A stretch of 57,341 nucleotides of DNA from Opitutia bacterium (GTDB taxonomy: Bacteria; Verrucomicrobiota; Verrucomicrobiae; Opitutales; UBA953): contig SFEJ01000013.1 of NCBI GenBank assembly GCA_004558035.1, forward strand, positions 1 to 57,341, given 5' to 3'. The stretch's first letter is position 1. The number at the start of each line of letters is the position of its first letter. Shown here in pieces: positions 1-8,745 of this stretch. The notes beneath the pieces are model-generated. The model made no database searches. It was not told where the DNA came from and worked only from the letters and a program-made list of their open reading frames with translations. The position numbers and the translations under genes are program-made.

Positions 1-5
1 CACTT

Positions 6-677
6 ATGAAACACATCATCGCAATTACCTCTCTCCTCGCCGCGGGAACACTCTGCGCCAGCGCGGCTGTTGAATCCGGAAGCTATACGCTGAATATGAA
101 TCAGTGGACGACGGACGACGATACGCTTTACAACTACCTGTATGGCGCGATTAATGAAGGCGGCACGTTGACTTTCGATCTCGACATCAATTACACAGGA
201 ACAAACTGCAATGCATACCAGACGCTTATCCATGTCGGTGCAAAAGACACGGGAATGTCGATTATGGCGAACGGCGGTCCTCACCTCATCGTCGGTCAGA
301 AGAATTTGACGGATGTGTCTCATGAGCTGACGACTGCGAATCTTAACACCGGGACAAACGACGTTCTTGTCGTTATTACCGGAAAGACAGCGGGAACGGC
401 GAGCGTATCCATCACTCTCAACGGCACGGAATACCGCGATTGCGTTGCTACATGGACGTGGGCAGATATGGCGTGGGATACTTCTGGCGGACAAAATGCC
501 AAATATTCCATAAACTGCGGAGCGCCCGGGTGGAGCTCGCTGAACGCCGCCCAAACAACAACTCTCACGAGCGCCGTCGCGACCTTCGTCGCGATTCCCG
601 AGCCGTCGGCGTTCGGGCTGCTGGCGGGCTTGGGCGCGCTGGCGCTGGCGGGAACGCGTCGCCGCCGGAGAAAATAA
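6..677 (+). CDS. Small PEP-CTERM sorted exported protein
   Basis: A 223-aa exported protein of unknown function. Residues 1-20 look like a Sec signal peptide (basic start, hydrophobic stretch, ASA cleavage motif). The C-terminus at about 198-223 is a textbook PEP-CTERM signal: IPEP, a hydrophobic helix (GLLAGLGALALAG), then a run of arginines. In this family the tail is recognised by an exosortase, which transfers the protein to the cell surface or exopolysaccharide; no exosortase is in this window. The middle is Thr/Asn/Gly-rich, as in beta-rich surface proteins, with no catalytic motif I recognise. The ATG lies five bases from the window edge, so its ribosome binding site and promoter are not visible. 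A strong terminator follows at 758-792. Confidence 0.85.
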   Translation: MKHIIAITSLLAAGTLCASAAVESGSYTLNMNQWTTDDDTLYNYLYGAINEGGTLTFDLDINYTGTNCNAYQTLIHVGAKDTGMSIMANGGPHLIVGQKNLTDVSHELTTANLNTGTNDVLVVITGKTAGTASVSITLNGTEYRDCVATWTWADMAWDTSGGQNAKYSINCGAPGWSSLNAAQTTTLTSAVATFVAIPEPSAFGLLAGLGALALAGTRRRRRK

Positions 678-689
678 AGTTCAGGAGCG

Positions 690-746
690 GTAAAAGTAAT
701 TACTTCTCGACCTTTTAAACCTTTTCAACTCCTCGACTTTTTCATA
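690..746 (+). repeat. A/T-rich tandem units (copy 1)
   Basis: CTTTTAAACCTTTTCAACTCCTCGACTTTTT-type units (here in pieces: CTCGACCTTTTAAAC and CAACTCCTCGACTT). They share AACTCCTCGACT with the complement of the unit at 21631-21678. Confidence 0.45.
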
Positions 747-757
747 GTGTGTGTTGG

Positions 758-792
758 CGTCCCCGCGGAGCAATCCGCGGGGACGTTTTTTT
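758..792 (+). terminator. Rho-independent terminator after the PEP-CTERM gene
   Basis: A perfect 12-bp stem (CGTCCCCGCGGA, 758-769, with its complement at 774-785), a GCAA tetraloop and a run of seven T. It sits 80 bp after the PEP-CTERM stop and points the right way for that gene. Confidence 0.9.
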
Positions 793-876
793 CATGTGCG
801 GGAACGCGTTCCGCGTTTCGGCGTTTTCCGTGAAGATTTCCGCGAGATTCCGTGGTGAAAATCGTGTATGCGGATT

Positions 877-1860
877 TTAATGACGCGGCGGGTTTTCCCG
901 GAAGAAGGCGAGGGTGCCGACGCCGGCGGCGAGCGCGCGCGGATTGTCGGCGGCGCGGGCGCAGAGGTCGCGCAGGACGGCGCGGCCGACGTCCGTCTCG
1001 AAGACCGAGGAGATTACGAAGCGCGGGGCGGGGCCTTCGCGCAGCCAGGCGCGCAGCCGCGGAAAATCGCCGACGAGGAGCGGCTTCACGACGGCGACGA
1101 CGGGCGCGTCGTCGGGCAGCGTCCACGGCTCGCGCAGGGATTCGTCGAGCGCGATTTTCGCGGCGCGTTCCCGCGGGAGCGCGAGGACGGCGGCGTCGTT
1201 CGCGGGCGAGGGCGCGAGCGGCTGTTCGACGAATTCGAGCTGCGGGAACGCCGCGAGCGGCGCGAGCGCGTCGAGCGCGGAGGCGTCGCGCCAGGCGCCG
1301 TTGGCGTCGAAGCGCAGGCGCGCGTCCGGGAAGTTTTCCGCGGCGAGGCGGAGCAGGCTTCCGCAGAGCGCGAGCTCGTCCGCGAGGTCGCCGAGGCCGA
1401 TCTTGATCTTGAAGACGCGGAAGCCCTCGGCGCGCGCGCGGCGGATTTTTTCGGCGAGCGTTTCGGGTGCGTCGTCGGCGTCGCGCGGGATCAGGCGGCA
1501 GACGGCGGCGGGCGGCGGCTCGGGCGCGGCGAGCGCTTCGGGGTTTTCGAGAAAGAACGCGGCGGCGGCGAGCGCGTGGCGCGTGCACGGCAGGCGGGCG
1601 GGAACGGCGGCGGCGAGGCTTTCGGCGGGCGTTCCCGCGTCCGCGCAGAGCGCGCGCAGGGCGGCCTCCGCCGCGTCGAGCGTCTCGCAGCCGAAGCCCT
1701 CCCAGGGCGCGATTTCGCCCCTGCCGACGCGCCCGGCTTCGTCGCGCATCGAGACGACGATCGTTTCGCGCGCGGTCGCCGTTCCGCGCGCGGTCTTCAC
1801 GGGAACGCGGAAGGGGCGGGAAACGCGCTCGAAGGCGAGCTTTCGCGGGCATCGGTTCAT
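877..1860 (-). CDS. menC: Enolase-superfamily enzyme, probably o-succinylbenzoate synthase (MenC)
   Basis: About 327 aa from the internal ATG at 1860; an upstream ATG at 1911 is possible, but its extra 17 residues look non-family and approach the divergent fabH promoter. The muconate-cycloisomerase-type barrel signature is complete: KIK (K151, K153), FDAN (D185), FVEQP (E212), ALDES (D239) and VVKP (K259), which are the two Lys acid/bases and three metal ligands. The late SSVFETDVGR stretch resembles the SSLES(S)VG region of MenC. MenC dehydrates SHCHC to o-succinylbenzoate in menaquinone synthesis, and a MenH-like hydrolase lies at 15990-16742. Dipeptide epimerases share the same scaffold, so family is certain and substrate is not. 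No other men gene is adjacent. Confidence 0.72.
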   Translation of the reverse strand: MNRCPRKLAFERVSRPFRVPVKTARGTATARETIVVSMRDEAGRVGRGEIAPWEGFGCETLDAAEAALRALCADAGTPAESLAAAVPARLPCTRHALAAAAFFLENPEALAAPEPPPAAVCRLIPRDADDAPETLAEKIRRARAEGFRVFKIKIGLGDLADELALCGSLLRLAAENFPDARLRFDANGAWRDASALDALAPLAAFPQLEFVEQPLAPSPANDAAVLALPRERAAKIALDESLREPWTLPDDAPVVAVVKPLLVGDFPRLRAWLREGPAPRFVISSVFETDVGRAVLRDLCARAADNPRALAAGVGTLAFFRENPPRH

Positions 1861-1944
1861 GGCGGAAAGTTTACGGAGTCGGCGCGCGCGCGGAAAGTTT
1901 TTTGTTCCCATTTCGCGGGAAAAGCTGTTTCATAATCGGCAATC

Positions 1945-2943
1945 ATGAGAACTCCTACACCGTCCGTTTATGTTCGCGGCATGGGCGTTTACACGCCGGA
2001 GCGCCGCCTGACCAACGCCGATCTGACGCGCCTCGTCGACACGTCGGACGAATGGATTCGCACGCGGACGGGCATCGTCGAGCGCCGGCTCGCGGACGCG
2101 TCCGAGAGCGCTTCGGACATGGCGGCGAAGGCGGGCGAAAGGGCGATCGCCGACGCGGGCATCTCCAAGGACGAGATCGACCTCATCATCGTCGCGACGG
2201 CGACGCCGGACCACGCGTTCCCGTCCACGGCGTGCCGCACGCAGGCGAAGCTCGGCATCAAGGACGTTCCCGCGTTCGACATGTCGGCGGCGTGCTCGGG
2301 CTTCATCTACATGATGCAGATCGCGAACCACATGCTGCGCGCGGGCGACTACCGCAACGTGCTCATCATCTCGACGGAAAAGCTTTCCTCCATCGTCAAC
2401 TGGGAAGACCGCAACACCTGCGTGCTCTTCGGCGACGCGTCGGCGGCGTTCGTGCTCACGAAATGCAACGAGCCCTACATCGGCATTCTCGGCAACATTC
2501 TCGGCGCGGACGGCTCCAACGGCGATCTGCTGAGCCTGCCCGCGGGCGGGAGCGCCTGTCCGGCGAGCTACGAAACCGTGCGCGGCGGCGATCATTATCT
2601 GCACATGGCGGGGCAGGAAGTCTTCAAGATCGCGGTGCGCACGATGTCGGACTGCTGCCGACGCCTGCTCGAAAAATGCAACGTCTCGGCGGACGAGATC
2701 AAGTGCGTGATTCCGCACCAGGCGAATCTGCGCATCATCGACGCCGTGGCGCGCCAGCTCGGCATTCCGCTCGAGCGCTTCTGCGTCAACCTGCAGAACT
2801 ACGGCAACACGTCCTCGGCGACGATTCCGAACTGCATGAAGGAAGCCTACGACGCGGGCCGCTTCAAGGCGGGCGACCTCGTGCTGCTGACGGCGTTCGG
2901 CGGCGGCTTCACGTGGGGCGCGACGCTCATCCGCTGGAAATAA
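1945..2943 (+). CDS. fabH: 3-oxoacyl-ACP synthase III (FabH)
   Basis: A 332-aa ketoacyl-ACP synthase III that condenses acetyl-CoA with malonyl-ACP to start fatty-acid synthesis. The catalytic triad is readable: Cys117 in SAACSGF, His258 in VIPHQANLR and Asn288 in NYGNTSSAT. The N-terminal part carries the usual DEWIRTRTGI stretch. Length matches the family. It is divergent from the MenC-like gene and is followed after 8 bp by a BamD-like gene and then an LptE-like gene, so the three probably form an envelope-biogenesis operon. The BamD- and LptE-like partners are unusual; in many bacteria fabH sits with plsX and fabD, which are absent here. Confidence 0.95.
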   Translation: MRTPTPSVYVRGMGVYTPERRLTNADLTRLVDTSDEWIRTRTGIVERRLADASESASDMAAKAGERAIADAGISKDEIDLIIVATATPDHAFPSTACRTQAKLGIKDVPAFDMSAACSGFIYMMQIANHMLRAGDYRNVLIISTEKLSSIVNWEDRNTCVLFGDASAAFVLTKCNEPYIGILGNILGADGSNGDLLSLPAGGSACPASYETVRGGDHYLHMAGQEVFKIAVRTMSDCCRRLLEKCNVSADEIKCVIPHQANLRIIDAVARQLGIPLERFCVNLQNYGNTSSATIPNCMKEAYDAGRFKAGDLVLLTAFGGGFTWGATLIRWK

Positions 2944-2951
2944 GGCGGCGC

Positions 2952-4373
2952 ATGAAGCTCGGAACGACGGCATTTTTCGCCGCGGCGGCGCTTTGCGGCG
3001 TTCCCGCGGCTTCTTTTGCGGAGAGCGCGGCGGAGACGGAAAAGACGCCCCCGCCGCCTCCGACGACGACCGCCGTTCCCGCGGACGCGGAAGACGCGGC
3101 CGGGCGGGGCGGAGCGATGCCGGCAGAAACCTGGGCGGCGATCGCCGCTGCCGTCGAGGAAAGCGGCGAGGAGCTCGGCGCGCGCGAGCCGCTCGTGAAG
3201 GCTTACGCCGAGGCGCTTTGGGAACGTTCCCGCGCGTGGCGCGTCTCCGACGACGTCCGCGCGGAAGCGATCGCGATGCTCGCCGACGCCTACAATCTTT
3301 CGCGCGACCCGAATCACGCGGGCGAAGACGGCGGCGACGCCGTCTTCTACACGGCGGGACCGGACTGCGCTGCCGCGCTCGAACGCTGCGAAGCCGTCGT
3401 GGAGGCGTTCCCGACGACGCTTTTCGCGGCGGAGGCGCTTTTCCGCCAGAGCGTGATTCTGACGCTGCAGCGGCGCTTCGAGGAGGCTTTCGACCGCGTC
3501 CGCACGCTCGTCTCCACCTATCCGGGCTCGGACCGCATCGCGGACGCGCTCGCGCAGGGCTACATCATCGCGGAAACGGGGCGGCAGGGCGTGCGCCCGC
3601 GCAAGTTCGGCGGCCGTCTGCCGTGGCTGAAGGACCGCAAGGCGGTGCTGGGGCTCTACGACGAGCTCTACGCGCTCGCGCCGCAGTCCGAGCTCGCGCC
3701 GCGTCTGCTCTTCCGCAAGGGCGTCTTCGCGTCGGAAATCTCGGAGGAGATCTTCGAGGGCGACCGAGTCCGCGACGCCATCGGCGCGTTCGAGATGCTC
3801 ATCGGCTCGCATCCGGAATCGCCGCTCGTTCCCGAGGCGTACCTGCTCCTCGCGGGCATTTACGAAAAGCTTTCCCCCGGCGCGGAATGGGACCAGGTCT
3901 CGACGCGCCGCGCGCTCAATTACTACACGGATTTCTACACGCTCTTTCCGGAGCATCCGCAGGCGGAATACGCCTACGGCCGCACGGAGGCGCTGCGCAT
4001 GCGCCTCGCGGAAAACCGTCTTTCCGTCGGCGATTTTTATTACGTGCGCCGCAACAACATGCGCGCCGCGCTCGTGTTCTACAACGAGGCGATCACGCAC
4101 GTGCCGGAATCCGAGGCCGCCGATCGCGCGCGGGAACGCATCGAAAAAATCCGCCGCGGCAAGCGCGCGGACCTCACCTTCATCGATTGGCTTTTCGGCC
4201 GTTATCCCGCCCCGCGCACGACGGATTTCGCGGATGCGCCCTCGCAGAAATCCCTCGAGGAAATGGGCTTCCGCTCCGCGGATTCGCTCGAACGCGCGGA
4301 CGAGGGAGAAGCCGCCGCCGCGGAGGACGCCGCCGAGCCGCGCCGCGTCTTCGCCGATCCCGCAGGAGAATGA
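2952..4373 (+). CDS. TPR / BamD-like outer-membrane assembly protein
   Basis: A 473-aa exported protein. Residues 1-23 form a signal peptide ending near ASFA; there is no good lipobox, unlike classical BamD. After a Pro/Ala linker, repeated helical pairs of the tetratricopeptide type run from about 100 to 400, including VVEAFPTTLFAAEALFRQSV and FYTLFPEHPQAEYAYGRTEA, the kind of motif seen in the YfiO/BamD family. BamD helps the BAM complex insert beta-barrel proteins. The protein is about 200 aa longer than E. coli BamD. The start is the ATG 8 bp after fabH; the stop overlaps the 5' end of the LptE-like gene. The Glu/Ala-rich tail is probably disordered. The role is inferred from fold and neighbours. 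Confidence 0.7.
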   Translation: MKLGTTAFFAAAALCGVPAASFAESAAETEKTPPPPPTTTAVPADAEDAAGRGGAMPAETWAAIAAAVEESGEELGAREPLVKAYAEALWERSRAWRVSDDVRAEAIAMLADAYNLSRDPNHAGEDGGDAVFYTAGPDCAAALERCEAVVEAFPTTLFAAEALFRQSVILTLQRRFEEAFDRVRTLVSTYPGSDRIADALAQGYIIAETGRQGVRPRKFGGRLPWLKDRKAVLGLYDELYALAPQSELAPRLLFRKGVFASEISEEIFEGDRVRDAIGAFEMLIGSHPESPLVPEAYLLLAGIYEKLSPGAEWDQVSTRRALNYYTDFYTLFPEHPQAEYAYGRTEALRMRLAENRLSVGDFYYVRRNNMRAALVFYNEAITHVPESEAADRARERIEKIRRGKRADLTFIDWLFGRYPAPRTTDFADAPSQKSLEEMGFRSADSLERADEGEAAAAEDAAEPRRVFADPAGE

Positions 4374-4378
4374 TCTTT

Positions 4379-4885
4379 ATGTTCCGACGTCCGATTTCGC
4401 TGTTTTGTCTTTTCGCGGGAACGCTGCTGTGCGCGGCGTGTTCCTATTCGCTCGGCGCGCACGGGAAGCTGCCGTTTTCGACCGTCGTCGTCGCGCCGAT
4501 CAAGAACATGACCGAGCTCACGCAGACGCAGGCGACGCTCGCGACCGACGTCGCCGACGCGCTCGACGCCGAGCCCGGTCTGAAGACCGTCGTCTACGGC
4601 GGGAACGCGCGCCTCGAAATCGTCGTCGCGGACGTGAAGCGCTCCGTCTCGCTGACGAATTCCCGCGACACCGGCGTCGCGAGCACGCAGACGCTGACGG
4701 TGAAGTTTTCGTGCTCGCTGCTCGACGCGCGCACGGGCAAATACTACTTCCGCGACCGCGCGGTGAGCGTCTCCGCCGAAACCTACATGGGCGGGCAGAC
4801 GGGTCTGCTCGAAACGCAGGCGTTCCCGCAGATTTCCCGCGACGCGGCGCGCAAGATCCGCGACCTCGTCGTCGGCGTCTGGTGA
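4379..4885 (+). CDS. LptE-like lipopolysaccharide-assembly lipoprotein
   Basis: A 168-aa lipoprotein. Hydrophobic residues are followed by the lipobox LLCAAC, so the mature protein should be acylated on Cys and placed in the outer membrane. The region after it (FSTVVVAPIKNMTELTQTQA) resembles the LptE/RlpB family start, where SVAV-P-F-N is followed by an A/B-type fold. LptE plugs the LptD barrel that delivers LPS to the surface. Two in-frame ATGs exist: 4370 overlaps the upstream TGA as ATGA, while 4379 lies 10 bases after AGGAG (4364-4368); I chose 4379 for the better spacing. Coupling to the BamD-like gene is likely. A terminator follows. Confidence 0.72.
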   Translation: MFRRPISLFCLFAGTLLCAACSYSLGAHGKLPFSTVVVAPIKNMTELTQTQATLATDVADALDAEPGLKTVVYGGNARLEIVVADVKRSVSLTNSRDTGVASTQTLTVKFSCSLLDARTGKYYFRDRAVSVSAETYMGGQTGLLETQAFPQISRDAARKIRDLVVGVW

Positions 4886-4899
4886 GCGCCAGCCGGCGT

Positions 4900-4933
4900 C
4901 CCCGCGCGCGTTTTCGTGCGCGGGGCTTCTTTT
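4900..4933 (+). terminator. Terminator after the fabH/BamD-like/LptE-like operon
   Basis: An 8-bp GC stem (CCCCGCGC at 4900-4907 with GCGCGGGG at 4918-4925) precedes a T-rich tract (CTTCTTTTTTT). It closes the fabH operon before the PilM-type operon. Confidence 0.75.
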
Positions 4934-5024
4934 TTTGTGATTGAAAAGCGGTCCGCGAGCTTTTTTAATCCTCGGCAGTTCCTTTTCCCCGAGAGCTTAA
5001 AACCAAAACTTTCTTTTCCCCCTT

Positions 5025-5834
5025 ATGAAAAATCCCCTCAAGCAAATTCTCGCATTGTCCGCGGCGCTCTTCGCGTGCGCCGTTTCCGCGTTCGCGCAGG
5101 AAGCGCCCGCGAAAATCCCCAACATTCAGATCGACAAGGTCGATTTCAAGCAGGTTTCGATGCCGAACGCCGACCAGAAATACAAGTGGGGGCAGACGCT
5201 GATCGAATTCAAGGTGCAGCCGAGCGCGGACGGCTATCTGTCCGGCTCGTTCCTCAACAACGTGAAGATGACGCTGACGCTGATGTACAAGCGCACGGCG
5301 GCGTCGCTTTCCGGCGACGGCATGACGAGCTCCCGCGCCCGCGGGAAAAAGGGCATGGAAGCCGTGGACAAGGCGGTCGCGGAAGCCGGCGGCGACGCGT
5401 CCGCGAAGTTCACGTCCTACCGCGCGAGCGTGCGCTTCGCCGCGCTGAAGGTCGGCGACGGCAAGAAGGCGTACGCGTTCTACATTCCCGGCGAAATCAT
5501 CGAGCGCGACAAGGAGGTCACTTCCGGCAACGCCAAGCCCGCGTATTATTACATCGAGTTCGAATACAACGACATGGTGATCTCGCCGTTCGACGCGGCG
5601 GGCAAGTTCCGCTCGAAGTACATGGACTGCCCGAACGCCGCCTCGCTGGGCGCGAATTTCGTGATCAATCCCAATTCCAAGGACGCCGCGCAGAATTTCG
5701 AAATGGTGCGCGGCTGGGCGGACGCCACGATTTCCGACACCAAAGGGTTGCTCGTTCCCGCGTATCTGACGCCGGCGGGCTCGGGCGTCGTTTCGGGCGC
5801 GCCGTCCGTCGTCCGCGAGGACGTCCTGCAGTAA
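5025..5834 (+). CDS. Amuc_1102-like exported protein, first gene of PilMNOPQ-like operon
   Basis: A 269-aa protein with a clear signal peptide (residues 1-24, ending VSAFAQ). The rest is beta-rich without enzymatic motifs. I identify it by position rather than sequence: it is followed in the same order by a PilM-like ATPase, a PilO-like coiled-coil protein, a third envelope protein and a secretin. That is the order of Amuc_1102 to Amuc_1098 in Akkermansia muciniphila, where the cluster encodes an outer-membrane pilus-like apparatus. It begins a new transcription unit after the terminator at 4900-4933 and is separated from the PilM-like gene by 40 bp. Its biochemical role is unknown to me; the C-terminus (VVREDVLQ) has no sorting signal. 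Confidence 0.65.
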   Translation: MKNPLKQILALSAALFACAVSAFAQEAPAKIPNIQIDKVDFKQVSMPNADQKYKWGQTLIEFKVQPSADGYLSGSFLNNVKMTLTLMYKRTAASLSGDGMTSSRARGKKGMEAVDKAVAEAGGDASAKFTSYRASVRFAALKVGDGKKAYAFYIPGEIIERDKEVTSGNAKPAYYYIEFEYNDMVISPFDAAGKFRSKYMDCPNAASLGANFVINPNSKDAAQNFEMVRGWADATISDTKGLLVPAYLTPAGSGVVSGAPSVVREDVLQ

Positions 5835-5874
5835 GCGTTCCCGTCCGTCTTCAAATCTCACAGCCGTTTCTCTC

Positions 5875-7635
5875 ATGGCAAGCAAAGCGATAAAAACCAT
5901 CATCAACTGCGGGACCACCCAGATTTCCGCGTCCGTGTTTTCCGCGGACGGCGCGACGCTCGTGCTCGAAAAGCACATTCTCGTGGATCTTCACTACGAT
6001 TACTCGAAGGTGAAGGAGGAATGGGCGGGCGCGGTCATCGAGGCGCTGCCGCAGATCGTCGATTCCGGTCTGAAGCCGCAGGGCGAGGTCGTCCTCATCG
6101 TGCCGGGGCACATGCTGCTGACGCACAATCTCACGATGGCGCAGATGCCCGACCCGACGATGCGCGCGCGGCACATCGTCGACGAGGCTTCTCAGCACAT
6201 GCCGTTCCCGCTCGAAGACCTCATCTGGGACGAGCAGATGATTTCCTCCGACGGGATCGAGGAAAACGTGCTCGTCTTCGGGCTGCTCCGCGGTCAGATC
6301 GTCGACTTCACGAAGGAGCTCATGCGCCGGACGAAGCTCAAGCCCTCGCGCTACCAGCCGGCGACGAATCTCGAGTATCAGGCCTACCGCTACATGACGA
6401 TGGGGCAGGCGGATCTCCCGCCGACGCTGCTCGTGAACGTCGGCGCGTACACGACGAACCTCACTTTCGTCCACGACCGCGGCTTCGCCGTCAGCAATTT
6501 CGCGGTGGGCGGCAACTTCATCTCGCAGAAGCTCGCCGAGGCGACGGGCATTCCCTTCATCGCCGCGGAAAAGAAGAAGAACGCGTATTTCTCCGGCGAA
6601 CTCCAGTTCGCGCAGGACGACCCGACGGCGGCGACGATCTCCGCCGCGGCGGACGCGTTCGCGCGCCGCATTCAGCGCGAAATCAATCTGCGCCTCCTTT
6701 CCTTCCGCAAGGCGAACAACGGCGTCGGTCCCGCGAAGATCCTCATCTCCGGCCGCGGTTCCCGCACGCCCGGCTTCGTCGAAAAGCTCTCGTCGCTGAT
6801 GCGTCTGCCGATCGAGCCGCTCGACGTCCGTCCCTTCATCACGGTCGCGCCGGGCGCGGTCGCGGCGGGAACCGAGGACGAACAGCTCGACGCCTGCGAA
6901 CTGCAGGAATCCGTCGGCGAAGCGGCGACGCTCGTGATTCCGGACCTCAAGGGCGTGGACCTGTTCCCGCCGGAGATCGCCGCGGCGATCGAATTCAAGC
7001 GCAAGCTGCCCTTCCTCGCCGTCGCGGGCGCGTGCTTCGCGCTCGCTCCGTGGCCGATCTTCGCGCATTTCTCCGACGTCGGCAAAGGCCTCGAACAGGA
7101 AAAGAAGGCGCAGAAGGTCGCGATTCAGAAGCTGGAGGCGACCGAAAAATTCCTCGCCGACAAGGAGAAGGAGGCGGAAAAGCTCAAGGCCTACGTCGAG
7201 AAGCTCACCGGCGTGCTCGACGAGCGCTACCGCTGGAACGGCTTCCTCGCCGAAACGCAGAAGGCGCTCGAGGCGCTCCATTCGATTCAGACGAAGGATG
7301 AGGACGGCGAGCCCGTCGTTTCCAACGACCGCCACCTGTGGCTCGATTCGCTGTCCGTCAGCCGCAAGCTCGTTCCCGCGACGGAGGACGCTCCCGCGCG
7401 CGTCGTCAGCGACGCCGTCGTCACGTTCGCGATGCTCGTTCCCGAAGTGGACGCGGATCATCCCGTGCACGATTCCGGCGCCTTCGACGCGCGGCGCAAG
7501 GTCATCCTCGAGGCGCTCAAGCAGGCGGATTTCGTCGATCCCTCGGCGCCGATCATCGACAAGCCGGACTTCGGCCGCCCGAACCTGCCGATGCTCACCG
7601 TCACGCTCCGTCTCAAATCCGACAAAGGACTTTAA
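5875..7635 (+). CDS. pilM: PilM-like actin-fold ATPase fused to a PilN-like membrane domain (Amuc_1101 type)
   Basis: 586 aa in two parts. Residues 1-340 are an FtsA/PilM-type actin-like ATPase: N-terminal strand IINCGTTQISASVF, MPFPLEDLIWD, LLVNVGAYTTNLTFV (phosphate-2 loop-like) and KILISGRGSRTPGFVEKLSS (adenosine-binding-like). Around 377-394 is one hydrophobic transmembrane stretch, then a coiled coil rich in Lys/Glu/Ala (about 400-455) and a globular C-terminal domain. That second half has the topology of PilN. In type IV pili, PilM is cytoplasmic and binds the PilN tail; here both appear in one chain. The PilO-like gene starts 3 bp after the stop, so they are co-translated. No pilin, PilB or PilT is in the window. 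Confidence 0.75.
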   Translation: MASKAIKTIINCGTTQISASVFSADGATLVLEKHILVDLHYDYSKVKEEWAGAVIEALPQIVDSGLKPQGEVVLIVPGHMLLTHNLTMAQMPDPTMRARHIVDEASQHMPFPLEDLIWDEQMISSDGIEENVLVFGLLRGQIVDFTKELMRRTKLKPSRYQPATNLEYQAYRYMTMGQADLPPTLLVNVGAYTTNLTFVHDRGFAVSNFAVGGNFISQKLAEATGIPFIAAEKKKNAYFSGELQFAQDDPTAATISAAADAFARRIQREINLRLLSFRKANNGVGPAKILISGRGSRTPGFVEKLSSLMRLPIEPLDVRPFITVAPGAVAAGTEDEQLDACELQESVGEAATLVIPDLKGVDLFPPEIAAAIEFKRKLPFLAVAGACFALAPWPIFAHFSDVGKGLEQEKKAQKVAIQKLEATEKFLADKEKEAEKLKAYVEKLTGVLDERYRWNGFLAETQKALEALHSIQTKDEDGEPVVSNDRHLWLDSLSVSRKLVPATEDAPARVVSDAVVTFAMLVPEVDADHPVHDSGAFDARRKVILEALKQADFVDPSAPIIDKPDFGRPNLPMLTVTLRLKSDKGL

Positions 7636-7638
7636 GTC

Positions 7639-8727
7639 ATGAAGAAAAATTTACCCTTGATTCTGATTCTCGCGATATGCGGGCTCGTCATGGCGGGCGG
7701 CGTCGCGGCCGTCGTCGTGAGCGCCGTGAACAACGCCTCGCTTTCCTCCGACATCGAGAAGAACGAAAAGAAGCTGAAGTCGCTGCGCAACCGGAAGACG
7801 CTCGCGCTTTCGGACGAAAACCGCCGCCTCGGCGACGAGACGGTCTCCGCGCTCAAGAAGGCCGCCGAAAAGCGGATCGCCGCGCTCGTTCAGCCGAAGC
7901 GTCTCGAAACGGACTTCAACGGCGACGCCACGCAGCTCGTCTCCAATCTGATGCAGCGCAAGAGCGACTGGGTCGCGCGCTGTCAAGACAAAAACGTCGA
8001 GCTCGCGGACGCCGCGCGCTCGTTCGGCTTCGCGCGTTATCTCGAAAACAACGAGACCGCTCCCGCCGAGCATCTCAAGGCGCTCGATCTGCAGATCGCG
8101 GGCGTCAACGAGATTTTGGAGGCGCTCGTGCTCGCCCATGAATTTTACGACAAGAACCTCATCGCCGAACACGTGATGACGCCGGCGGAAAAGACGTTCA
8201 TGAAGATCGTCGGCGTCGAGCGCGAAGGCGTCGAGCTCTCGCCGACGCAGCGCCGCGCCATGGTCAAGGGCGAATTCTTCGTCGAGCCCGTCTCCGGCGC
8301 GGGCGACACCGGGCTCTGCCGCCTTTCGGACGGACAGAACGACATGAACTTCGTTTCGCTCCGCCGCGACGGCGCCGCGCGCGCGACCGCCTTCCGCGTG
8401 AAGTTCATCGCCGATTCCGGCGTGCTCCGTTACTTCATCCGCCGCATGGAGGACTACGCGATTCACGTCCGCGACGTTTCCGCGCGGCGCGCGACTCCGG
8501 ACCAGCTTCCCCCGAAGAACGCTCCCGCGGCGCCGCAGACGGCTTCGCCCGCGGCGAATCCGTTCGACCTGTTCGGCGCGGGCGTTCCCGCCCAGGCGGC
8601 GCAGGCGGCTCCGCGCGTTCCCGCGCGCCGCGTCGTCGTGGAGAACGTTCCCGAAATGTTCACGATCACGCTCGAATACGTTTCCCCCGTGCTCGGCCGT
8701 CCGCACAAAAAGGAAAAATCCGAATAA
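7639..8727 (+). CDS. Amuc_1100-like / PilO-like envelope protein
   Basis: 362 aa. The N-terminus is a single membrane helix (about residues 5-27), followed by a Lys/Glu-rich coiled coil (LSSDIEKNEKKLKSLRNRK) and a mixed alpha/beta periplasmic domain, then a Pro/Ala-rich stretch and a final beta strand (VENVPEMFTITLEYVSPVL). This is the architecture of PilO and of Amuc_1100, the Akkermansia membrane protein reported to signal through host TLR2. The pattern of a Cys followed by KNVELADAARSFGFARY resembles the Amuc_1100 region CKKKNILITDTSSWLGFQVY. Gene order supports the match. Whether it has any host-signalling activity cannot be judged here. It starts 3 bp after the PilM-like stop. Confidence 0.72.
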   Translation: MKKNLPLILILAICGLVMAGGVAAVVVSAVNNASLSSDIEKNEKKLKSLRNRKTLALSDENRRLGDETVSALKKAAEKRIAALVQPKRLETDFNGDATQLVSNLMQRKSDWVARCQDKNVELADAARSFGFARYLENNETAPAEHLKALDLQIAGVNEILEALVLAHEFYDKNLIAEHVMTPAEKTFMKIVGVEREGVELSPTQRRAMVKGEFFVEPVSGAGDTGLCRLSDGQNDMNFVSLRRDGAARATAFRVKFIADSGVLRYFIRRMEDYAIHVRDVSARRATPDQLPPKNAPAAPQTASPAANPFDLFGAGVPAQAAQAAPRVPARRVVVENVPEMFTITLEYVSPVLGRPHKKEKSE

Positions 8728-8745
8728 GAAAGGCTTTGAATCATC

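Noticed and set aside
1467..2951. A possible extension of the BamD-like reading frame upstream through fabH.
   Set aside because: That part is an arginine-rich shadow of MenC and fabH; the signal peptide at ATG 2952 marks the real start.
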